Assembly (NCBI GenBank): GCA_902782905.1
Contig: CACZPB010000066.1
Location: forward strand, 1 to 13,369
Source: an uncultured bacterium
GTDB taxonomy: Bacteria; Cyanobacteriota; Vampirovibrionia; Gastranaerophilales; Gastranaerophilaceae
DNA length: 13,369 nt
Direction: 5' to 3'
Both the position numbers and the translations under genes were made by a program. Of this stretch, positions 6,737 to 12,616 are shown piece by piece (positions within the stretch are counted from its first letter, which is position 1; every line of letters starts with the position of its first letter). Under the pieces are notes generated by a model. It was not told where the DNA came from. It worked only from the letters and a program-made list of their open reading frames with translations, and did no database searches.

Positions 6737-8137
6737 TTATATTACACAGACTTTGTTTCTGCCGCTCTCTTTAGCGTTATATAATGCCTTATCAGCACGT
6801 TCAAAAAGTTCTTCACCGGTTTCGGATTTATTGAATTCCGCAAGTCCCATACTTATAGTTACATTAATAGATTTTATATCTGTTTCTTCTGAATTTATTT
6901 CTATAGGGGTGCTCTCAACAGCTTTTCGCAAACGCTCTCCGACAATTTTAGCTTCTTCTATATGAGTATATGGAAGAAGAACCGCAAACTCTTCTCCACC
7001 ATACCTCGATGGTATATCAGATTCTCTGAGTGCAGATTTTATTATTCCTGCCACGCCTCTTAGTACAGCATCACCGCTTGCATGACCATAAGTATCATTG
7101 ACCTTTTTAAAGAAATCTATATCAATCATCATTGCACATAGCGGGTTATTTTGACGCTTTGTTGTTGCAATTTCTTGTCCCAAACGGAGTTCAAACTGCC
7201 TTCTGTTGTTTAGGTTTGTAAGCGCATCAATTGTTGCATATTGCAAAATTTTTGAATATGAATTAGCTCTGTTTATAGTAATTGCAGATTGTCTTGTTAA
7301 CTGCTCCAGATAACTTATATCTCGTTTTGACAAAGCATCAAGTGTGCTTCTCGCCACAATACATCCAGAAATGTCGCCTTCTTCGGATATTAGCGGGAAA
7401 GCGCCGATTTTATCATTATTTAAAAGTAAATATTCTGTCTCGGGCTTAATCTGCTCCAATGCTTCATATATCCTCTCGTCCTTACATGCTTTTGGCCAAA
7501 CAAGTTTGAAATCACCTTCCTGCTTCAAAAATACATAAATTAAGTGGTCGGTAATAAATCTGTCGAGCATTTCACCAATCAAGGGAACTATATAATTAAG
7601 CTCATACTGCGTTTCTATAATCTTAGCAATGTTTTTCATTGAATCATGAAATTCTACATTGATTTTTGATTGCTCGTTAAGTACTATATTTTGGAGTTTT
7701 AAAGAGACCTGTGATGCAAAAATTTTCATCAAAAACAGGAATTCCATATTAACAGAAGTATTTTCTTCAAATTCAATGTCAATCAAACCAAACAACTTTT
7801 CATTCTTGATTATCGGCATAAATAGTGAATTCAACTTAAAACTTACTTCACTTATTTTTTGCGGCAGCTTATAAGCCTTTCCGTTTAGTATAAAATCTTC
7901 GCCGTTAATATTATCAAAAGCCTGATATATTGAAGAACTGTCCTCCACAATACTCCAGCTGTCAGCACAGTCTCTTATGGTATTAGTAACACTGTCATAA
8001 ACGTAAAGTCTTATTGAATTCAGAGCTTTGTACTCGCTGAGTGATGTTTTTAGCTCTTGTGTCAATTCAAAAGTATCAAGCTCTTTTGCAAGAATTTCAG
8101 AAATTTTTGACAGAAAAAGAAGCTGTTTATTGTCCAT
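6737..8137 (-). CDS. Diguanylate cyclase with two GAF-like domains and GGDEF domain
   Basis: This predicted cytosolic enzyme makes cyclic di-GMP from two GTP. The 466-residue protein has no signal or membrane segment. Residues about 5-150 and 165-295 look like two GAF-type sensor domains (for example FMPIIKNEKLFGLIDIEF and AFPLISEEGDISGCIVARS). After a linking helix ending ATIDALTNLNNRRQF comes a GGDEF domain at about 305-466. The active-site loop is G380-G-E-E-F384 and the inhibitory site R371-x-x-D374 sits exactly five residues before it, so both catalysis and product feedback are expected. FFKKVNDTYGHASGDAVL and the terminal YNAKESGRNKV are standard. The start overlaps the TPR gene by 11 nt, with GAGG 6 nt before the ATG. 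The ligand of the GAF domains is unknown. Confidence 0.92.
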   Translation of the reverse strand: MDNKQLLFLSKISEILAKELDTFELTQELKTSLSEYKALNSIRLYVYDSVTNTIRDCADSWSIVEDSSSIYQAFDNINGEDFILNGKAYKLPQKISEVSFKLNSLFMPIIKNEKLFGLIDIEFEENTSVNMEFLFLMKIFASQVSLKLQNIVLNEQSKINVEFHDSMKNIAKIIETQYELNYIVPLIGEMLDRFITDHLIYVFLKQEGDFKLVWPKACKDERIYEALEQIKPETEYLLLNNDKIGAFPLISEEGDISGCIVARSTLDALSKRDISYLEQLTRQSAITINRANSYSKILQYATIDALTNLNNRRQFELRLGQEIATTKRQNNPLCAMMIDIDFFKKVNDTYGHASGDAVLRGVAGIIKSALRESDIPSRYGGEEFAVLLPYTHIEEAKIVGERLRKAVESTPIEINSEETDIKSINVTISMGLAEFNKSETGEELFERADKALYNAKESGRNKVCVI

Positions 8138-9203
8138 ACTCTACCTCTTCAAATTCGTCTTTGTTATTGAAATAATCAAAACCTGCACAGGTTTTAAAAT
8201 TTTTCATCATAGCTTTATCAAAATCTTCATCCGCTACAACTCTGCCATTCACATAAGTATAACTAATCCCGCTTATTGGCTCATCTGTAAGTTTATCGGC
8301 ACCAAATTCATTACCTGTCATAAAACGTCTTGAAACTTCATTAAGCAAATTAAAAATATATGCAGTTTGGAGCCCGCTATCATCAGGATGCTCCGTAATC
8401 AATAGAGCTGCCTTTTCAAGTTCTGATATAGATTCTCTATATCTTTTCATTCCCCTTAAAAGAACTGCCAAATTATAGTGTGCTTCAAACTTTGTAGGCT
8501 GAAGTTTTATTGCCTTACAATAATCCAAACCTGCGAGTCTCGATTCGCCTCTCAAGTGGTGTGCGACCGCTCTGTTATAGTATATATCATAATTTTTCTT
8601 CAATATTTTTAAAGATGCGGTATATGCTTCTATTGCATCACCTAAATATTGATAGGCCAAATATTTTTTCTCCAGAGGCAAAAACATTGCTTTTTGCTTA
8701 AATGCGACTCCTTTATTAAAGTAAGCAAGCCCCCTGTTGGCTCTCGCACTCTTTACATTGCTGTAGATAAAAGGAACCCATATCCTAAATGGTTTTATTC
8801 CCGCCACTATATCGAATTGCTCAATTGCTTCATCAAAAAAGCCCAAGTCTTCCGAATAAACGATACCCAAGTTCATGCGGGCAAGAACAAATTTGGGATT
8901 AGCTTCTATTGCGTGCCTGTATGCATCAACAGCTGAGTAATAATCCTCATACACAGCATAAATATTTCCCAAATTGAACCAAGCTTCATAGTGCCGCGGA
9001 TAAAGCTCTAAACCTCTTTTATAATAATCAAGAGTCTTTGCCATATTATCCTGAGAATATGCCTGATCACCCTTATGAATATAATACACTCCTTTTGCCT
9101 TCATAACTTGGCGCTCAATCCAACCGTGAAAAAAATGCCATATTAAAAAAACAAAGATTGCAAGTAATATTAAAGAAAACAATTTTTTAAAAAACAATTT
9201 CAT
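8127..9203 (-). CDS. Membrane-anchored TPR-repeat protein
   Basis: This 358-residue protein begins with a basic stretch (MKLFFKKLF) and one hydrophobic helix at about 9-24, with no cleavage site evident, so it is probably anchored with the rest outside the cytoplasm. From about 38 onward it is built of TPR-like helix pairs: KGDQAYSQDNMAKTLDYYKRGLELYP, a repeat with EAWFNLGNIYAVYEDYYSAV, one with VLARMNLGIVYSE, then YNRAVAHHLRGESR and HYNLAVLLRGMKRY. This makes about five to six repeats with irregular spacers. The last ~90 residues are not TPR. The start at 9203 is chosen over an ATG nine codons upstream because that one precedes the promoter -10 and lacks the basic-plus-hydrophobic opening. 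It is co-transcribed with the GGDEF cyclase, which suggests a scaffold in the same signalling or envelope process. Function is otherwise unknown. Confidence 0.85.
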   Translation of the reverse strand: MKLFFKKLFSLILLAIFVFLIWHFFHGWIERQVMKAKGVYYIHKGDQAYSQDNMAKTLDYYKRGLELYPRHYEAWFNLGNIYAVYEDYYSAVDAYRHAIEANPKFVLARMNLGIVYSEDLGFFDEAIEQFDIVAGIKPFRIWVPFIYSNVKSARANRGLAYFNKGVAFKQKAMFLPLEKKYLAYQYLGDAIEAYTASLKILKKNYDIYYNRAVAHHLRGESRLAGLDYCKAIKLQPTKFEAHYNLAVLLRGMKRYRESISELEKAALLITEHPDDSGLQTAYIFNLLNEVSRRFMTGNEFGADKLTDEPISGISYTYVNGRVVADEDFDKAMMKNFKTCAGFDYFNNKDEFEEVEYGQ

Positions 9204-9212
9204 ACAGCATAA

Positions 9213-9241
9213 ATTGTAGCATGGTTTCATTCTTTAGTGAA
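9213..9241 (-). promoter_or_regulatory. Promoter of TPR-GGDEF unit (TTCACT-N17-TACAAT)
   Basis: On the minus strand TTCACT (9241-9236) and TACAAT (9218-9213) are 17 nt apart, with an extended TG one base before the -10. Nine bases separate the hexamer from the chosen ATG at 9203, leaving a leader of at most a few nucleotides and no room for a ribosome site. Confidence 0.6.
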
Positions 9242-9314
9242 GTATTGCAAATAAAAATCGTATATTTGTACTTGCTTATTTTTGTTATAAATCTTCAAAT
9301 TTTGTATTAAATAA

Positions 9315-9343
9315 TTGATTACAAGCCGAAGATGTGATACAAT
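9315..9343 (+). promoter_or_regulatory. Promoter of first prepilin gene (TTGATT-N17-TACAAT)
   Basis: TTGATT at 9315-9320 and TACAAT at 9338-9343 are separated by 17 nt, with an extended TG one base before the -10. Transcription from about 9350 gives a leader of about 36 nt carrying AGGAG before the ATG at 9386. It is divergent from the TPR promoter; the 155-nt gap between the two genes shows nothing else recognisable. Confidence 0.65.
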
Positions 9344-9385
9344 TGAATTATAGTGTAATATTATTTATATACTTAGGAGAGCAAC

Positions 9386-10105
9386 ATGAAAAAATTTGGA
9401 TTTACTTTGGCGGAAGTTTTGATAACCTTAGGTATCATTGGTGTTGTAGCGGCACTTACAGCTCCTGCTTTGACAAAAAACACCGGTAGCGCGAAAATTG
9501 GACCTACATTGGCTAAATTTACAAATACTTTTGAAACAGCCGCAGAATCATTGATGCACGATGAAGGAGTTTCATCTTTTTCGGAAGCTGTTTCCAATGC
9601 TACAAGTCAGGACGAAGATGGTAACACAATAACTAACGGTAGCCGCATATTATCAGCTCTGATGAAATACATGATAATGTCTCCTTATTCTGAATCATAC
9701 ACAATATATAACGCTGACGGAACTGCATTTGGTAACGTCACAAATGGTAGTACGGAAGTATATCAGCTAAAAGACGGTTCTATAGCAGTGACGCAAGCTA
9801 ATGGCGGACAGATAGGGAACTGGTCTCCTGATACGTATGACAGAAAAGGTTCATACAAAGGCGCAAGAGCTTGGCTTATATACGATATCAACGGACCAAA
9901 GGGAACAAACAAAATCGGCAAAGAAGTTTTTGCTTTTGTAGTTGATAACAGCGGAGTTTTGGTTCCATACGGCAGCAATGCTTATAAATATCTTACACAA
10001 ACAACCGATGCACAAGGAAATGCCCAAAATAGTTTCTCAAATGATGATTTTGGCTTCTTTAAGACAGGTCAAATCGCTGATAACGGTTGGAAGGTAGAAG
10101 AATAA
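9386..10105 (+). CDS. Prepilin-like protein (type IV pilin / type II secretion pseudopilin fold), paralogue 1
   Basis: The 239-residue protein has a classic class III prepilin leader: MKKFG followed by F-T-L-A-E, where a prepilin peptidase would cut after G5, leaving Phe1 and Glu5 of the mature protein. The hydrophobic helix VLITLGIIGVVAALTAPAL follows. The globular part contains LIYDINGPKGTNKIGKE then FAFVVDNSGVLVPYGS, and ends IADNGWKVEE. The same blocks occur in the next gene. It contains no cysteine. The ATG has TTAGGAG 6 nt upstream. No prepilin peptidase, assembly ATPase or secretin is nearby, so it must be served by machinery encoded elsewhere. It could be a minor pilin, a pseudopilin or a surface protein exported by that route. 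Confidence 0.88.
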   Translation: MKKFGFTLAEVLITLGIIGVVAALTAPALTKNTGSAKIGPTLAKFTNTFETAAESLMHDEGVSSFSEAVSNATSQDEDGNTITNGSRILSALMKYMIMSPYSESYTIYNADGTAFGNVTNGSTEVYQLKDGSIAVTQANGGQIGNWSPDTYDRKGSYKGARAWLIYDINGPKGTNKIGKEVFAFVVDNSGVLVPYGSNAYKYLTQTTDAQGNAQNSFSNDDFGFFKTGQIADNGWKVEE

Positions 10106-10124
10106 TTAAATTATCAAAAGCAAT

Positions 10125-10159
10125 AAAAAGAAACTCTGCAAAAACAGAGTTTCTTTTTT
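10125..10159 (+). terminator. Intrinsic terminator between the two prepilin genes
   Basis: A stem of GAAACTCTG pairs with CAGAGTTTC around a six-base loop (CAAAAA). It is extended by A-U pairs and followed by a run of six T. A matching A-run precedes the stem, so it could also terminate leftward transcription. It lies 20 nt after the first prepilin stop. Confidence 0.88.
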
Positions 10160-10169
10160 GTTAAAAATA

Positions 10170-10178
10170 TGCTAGAAT
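10170..10178 (+). promoter_or_regulatory. Extended -10 for second prepilin gene
   Basis: TGC-TAGAAT (-10 at 10173-10178) lies about 20 nt before the ATG at 10199, directly after the terminator. No good -35 is visible. Transcription from about 10185 would leave a short leader containing the AGAGGTG ribosome site. Confidence 0.5.
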
Positions 10179-10198
10179 AGCCTCAAAAGAGGTGTATT

Positions 10199-10849
10199 AT
10201 GAGAAAAAACGGTTTTACTTTATTAGAAGTTCTGATAACAATTAGCATCGTAGGAATTATAGCAGCACTATCTATGTCTGCGCTTGTCAAAAACACAAAC
10301 AAAGCACACATAGGACCTTCGCTTGCAAAATTTGTTTCCTCTTTTGAAAACGCTGCCGGTCAGCTTATACAAGAAGAAAGGATAGATAAACTTTCTGATT
10401 TGGGAAATTTTACTAATAATGTCATGCCAAAGCTTGAAGAACATTTGATAGTTACACCGCTTGGAGGAAATTCATCAAATTACAGTTATAAATCTCCTGA
10501 CGGTTCAAACCCAACAGCCTTCAATAACGCATTCCAAACAAATGACGGATCTATATTTGATGTATCTGACACGATTCCGACACCATCTACAGGTGCGGGA
10601 GGCTCATACCTCGGAGCACAGGGAGTAATAATACTTGATATCAACGGAGCTAAAGGAACCGGAAAAGCCGGAACTGAAACGTTTATGTTCATTGTAGATG
10701 ATTCCGGAAAACTTATCCCTTGGGGGTCTAAAACACACAGACGCTTATCCGATGGTGAAATTACTGCTTGCAGCTTGACATCTTCTAACGCAATGGCTGG
10801 TTTTGCCTGCACAGGAAGAATAGCTGACAACGGTTGGCGTGTGGAGTAG
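10199..10849 (+). CDS. Prepilin-like protein, paralogue 2
   Basis: This 216-residue tandem paralogue of the preceding gene has leader MRKNG cut before F-T-L-L-E, Glu5 of the mature protein, then VLITISIVGIIAALSMSALV. Both proteins share the post-helix block (KNT...IGP[ST]LAKF...SFE.AA), ILDINGAKGTGKAGTE / FMFIVDDSGKLIPWGS, and the end IADNGWRVE. Unlike paralogue 1 it has exactly two cysteines, C191 and C204, just before the shared C-terminus. If exported to an oxidising compartment they could form a disulfide. AGAGGTG lies 5 nt before the ATG. A separate promoter and the terminator before it suggest it is expressed independently of paralogue 1. Role in a pilus or pseudopilus is inferred from the leader only. 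Confidence 0.88.
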   Translation: MRKNGFTLLEVLITISIVGIIAALSMSALVKNTNKAHIGPSLAKFVSSFENAAGQLIQEERIDKLSDLGNFTNNVMPKLEEHLIVTPLGGNSSNYSYKSPDGSNPTAFNNAFQTNDGSIFDVSDTIPTPSTGAGGSYLGAQGVIILDINGAKGTGKAGTETFMFIVDDSGKLIPWGSKTHRRLSDGEITACSLTSSNAMAGFACTGRIADNGWRVE

Positions 10850-11110
10850 GGATGATTAAGAATAAGCCGGATTGCTTCGTCATCGGGTTTGTATGGGAAT
10901 TTCATGTCAAGCCAAGGCATCGTTCCTCCCCTGATGGGGAGGTTAGGTGGGGTGCTGTTTGTCAATTCTTCTGATTGCTCCCCTTCTGTCCTTCGGACAT
11001 CTTCCCCAACTGGGGCAGAGACAAGATGCGTTTTACTAAAGTAAGGCATCATTCCTACCCAAAGGGGAGGCTAGCACACCAAGATGAATGTATTTTATTA
11101 AGCATTTCTA
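10850..11110. repeat. REP-like GC-rich hairpin repeat cluster upstream of glyA
   Basis: The 328-nt gap between the second prepilin and glyA has no supported gene; most of it is repeat. Core 1 at 10925-10953 (minus orientation relative to the copies after glyA) has a perfect 7-bp hairpin, CCTCCCC-TGAT-GGGGAGG, followed by TTAGGTGGGG. A second hairpin (TGTCC-TTC-GGACA) is at 10987-10999 and a third (CCCC-AACT-GGGG) at 11004-11015. A direct repeat beginning AAGGCATC and ending TAG recurs at 10914-10946 and 11043-11074, with about 26 identical positions. A minus-strand open frame across it has repeat-like composition and is not called as a gene. Confidence 0.75.
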
Positions 11111-11117
11111 TAAGCTT

Positions 11118-11146
11118 TTGCATTTATAATCCGATTCCTCTATAAT
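11118..11146 (+). promoter_or_regulatory. Promoter of glyA (TTGCAT-N17-TATAAT)
   Basis: TTGCAT at 11118-11123 and TATAAT at 11141-11146 are 17 nt apart. Transcription from about 11153 would give a leader of about 25 nt with AAGGAGG ending 4 nt before the ATG at 11178. There is no room for a riboswitch downstream of this start site. Confidence 0.75.
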
Positions 11147-11177
11147 TGTATTACGATTGTTTTTATAAGGAGGGAAT

Positions 11178-12413
11178 ATGGGATTGGATAAAGTTAGAGA
11201 AACGGATGCTGAATTAGCACAATATATTGATGAGGAGCTCGAAAGACAACGTACGACAATCGAGCTTATTGCAAGTGAAAACTTTACTTCACCTGCGGTA
11301 ATGGAGGCTTGCGGTAGTGTATTAACTAATAAATACGCTGAAGGAAAACCGCAAAAACGTTATTATAACGGATGCGAAGTTATTGATAAGATTGAAGAAT
11401 TGGCTCAAAAAAGAGCGTGCGAACTTTTCAAAATGGACCACGCTAACGTTCAGCCGCACTCGGGCGCTCAAGCGAATATGGCAGTTTTTGCAGCACTATT
11501 AAAACACGGTGACAGCGTTTTGAGCATGGATTTATCTAACGGCGGACACTTGAGCCACGGTTCTCCGGTTAATTTTTCAGGCATGTATTTTAACGTTACA
11601 CAATATGGCGTTGATGAAAATGGTGTAATTGATTACGATAACGTAAGACAAATGGCGCTTGAATGCAAACCGAAATTAATCATTTGCGGAGCAAGCAACT
11701 ATTCTAAAATCATAGATTTCAAACGTTTTAGAGAAATTGCTGACGAAGTCGGCGCAATTCTAATGGCAGACATAGCTCACATTGCAGGCCTTATTGCAGG
11801 CGGAGTTCACCCGTCTCCAAGCGGATACGCACAGATTGTAACTACAACGACTCACAAAACTTTGAGAGGTCCGAGAGGCGGCATTATTATGTGTGATGAA
11901 GAATTTGCTCAAGCAATTGATAAAGCAGTTTTCCCTGGAATTCAAGGCGGACCCTTGGAGCATATTATTGCAGGAAAAGCTGTTGCCCTAAAAGAAGCGC
12001 TGCAACCATCTTTCAAAGAATACGCCAAGCAAATTGTTAAAAATGCTGCAGCTTTAGCACAGGGACTTTTAGATAACGGGCTTGATATTGTTGGCGGCAT
12101 GACAGAAAATCACCTTATGACACTTGATTTAAGGAAAACCGGTAAAACAGGCAAAGATATGGCAAATATACTTGAAAGAGTCGGAATTACCGCCAATAAA
12201 AATACTGTTCCTAACGATCCTCAAAGTCCTTTTGTCACAAGCGGTATTCGTTTAGGCGCGGCGGCTATGACCACAAGAGGTTTTAAAGAAGATGATATGA
12301 AAGAAGTTGCAAGAATTATTGCAGAAGCAATAAAAAATTCTGATAACGAAGCTACCCTTTCGGATTTAAGACAAGCATCATTAAAACTTTGCGCAAAATA
12401 TCCGCTTTATTAA
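11178..12413 (+). CDS. glyA: Serine hydroxymethyltransferase
   Basis: This PLP enzyme interconverts serine and glycine while charging tetrahydrofolate to 5,10-methylene-THF, the main one-carbon source. The 411-residue length is normal for the bacterial enzyme. Recognisable blocks are E-L-I-A-S-E-N-F near the N-terminus, NKYAEGKPQKRYYNGCEVID, the PLP-phosphate region HSGAQANMAVF, DIAHIAGLIAGG, and the Schiff-base lysine K227 in V-T-T-T-T-H-K-T-L-R-G-P-R-G-G. FPGIQGGPLEH and the C-terminal TSGIRLGAAAMTTRG are also standard. A consensus ribosome site and promoter precede it. It is flanked on both sides by REP-like repeats and has no canonical terminator; the 12430-12449 hairpin 17 nt after the stop may act as one although it lacks a T-run. 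Confidence 0.98.
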   Translation: MGLDKVRETDAELAQYIDEELERQRTTIELIASENFTSPAVMEACGSVLTNKYAEGKPQKRYYNGCEVIDKIEELAQKRACELFKMDHANVQPHSGAQANMAVFAALLKHGDSVLSMDLSNGGHLSHGSPVNFSGMYFNVTQYGVDENGVIDYDNVRQMALECKPKLIICGASNYSKIIDFKRFREIADEVGAILMADIAHIAGLIAGGVHPSPSGYAQIVTTTTHKTLRGPRGGIIMCDEEFAQAIDKAVFPGIQGGPLEHIIAGKAVALKEALQPSFKEYAKQIVKNAAALAQGLLDNGLDIVGGMTENHLMTLDLRKTGKTGKDMANILERVGITANKNTVPNDPQSPFVTSGIRLGAAAMTTRGFKEDDMKEVARIIAEAIKNSDNEATLSDLRQASLKLCAKYPLY

Positions 12414-12417
12414 AAGT

Positions 12418-12450
12418 ACCCCATCCTAACCTTCCCCATCAGGGGAAGGA
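12418..12450 (+). repeat. REP-like repeat unit, copy A downstream of glyA
   Basis: This 33-nt unit begins ACCCCATCCTAACC and carries a perfect 8-bp hairpin, CCTTCCCC-ATCA-GGGGAAGG (12430-12449). It matches copy B at 30 of 33 positions and the reverse complement of the element at 10925-10953. No poly-T follows, so it is not a standard terminator. Confidence 0.85.
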
Positions 12451-12474
12451 ACCTTTAGGCCACTTTGTTTAAAC

Positions 12475-12503
12475 TTGACGTCAAAGCATATTTAAAGTAT
12501 TTT
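12475..12503 (+). promoter_or_regulatory. Possible yidC promoter (TTGACG-N17-TATTTT)
   Basis: TTGACG at 12475-12480 and TATTTT at 12498-12503 have 17-nt spacing. The -35 sits in a 10-nt perfect palindrome (TTGACGTCAA). If used, the yidC message would have a leader of about 107 nt that includes the whole inverted repeat at 12518-12587. The -10 is weak (four of six consensus bases), so confidence is low. Confidence 0.3.
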
Positions 12504-12517
12504 GGAATAGGGTTTAT

Positions 12518-12587
12518 ACCCCATCCCAACCTTCCCCATTAGAGGAAGGAGTTCTCGCCCCTAATAGGGAGAGTTAGAGAGGGGTGG
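12518..12587. repeat. REP-like repeat copy B plus inverted partner (imperfect palindrome) before yidC
   Basis: Copy B (12518-12550) lies exactly 100 nt after copy A. It is followed at once by an inverted copy of the same unit ending GAGAGGGGTGG. The two arms match at about 18 of 25 positions when one is reverse complemented, including ACCCC at the outer end and ATTAG at the inner end, so the region could fold as a long imperfect stem. It ends 29 nt before the yidC ATG. Confidence 0.75.
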
Positions 12588-12616
12588 TTAATATTACAAA
12601 TTAGGGAAGAGAAAAC

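Noticed and set aside
8028..8333. Plus-strand open frame of 101 codons across the TPR-GGDEF junction
   Set aside because: It is antisense to two clear genes that overlap each other; no initiation signals.
9204..9230. Nine-codon N-terminal extension of the TPR protein from an ATG at 9230
   Set aside because: The extension would begin upstream of the predicted -10 element and places a cysteine-rich stretch before a normal basic-plus-hydrophobic membrane anchor.
10925..10953. Hairpin after the second prepilin as an intrinsic terminator
   Set aside because: The stem is strong but no T-run follows, and the unit recurs as a repeat elsewhere; it is better described as a REP-like element.
10486..11052. 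188-codon minus-strand open frame across the second prepilin and the repeat cluster
   Set aside because: Its 3' half is antisense to a well-supported prepilin gene and its 5' half is the REP-like repeat; it has no ribosome site and its peptide has proline-rich, low-sense composition.
11147..11177. Glycine or folate riboswitch before glyA
   Set aside because: The predicted leader is only about 25 nt, and the upstream structured DNA lies before the promoter.
10850..12587. CRISPR array around glyA
   Set aside because: Copies are few, in both orientations, with a whole gene between them and no regular spacers; the single 100-nt interval does not make an array.
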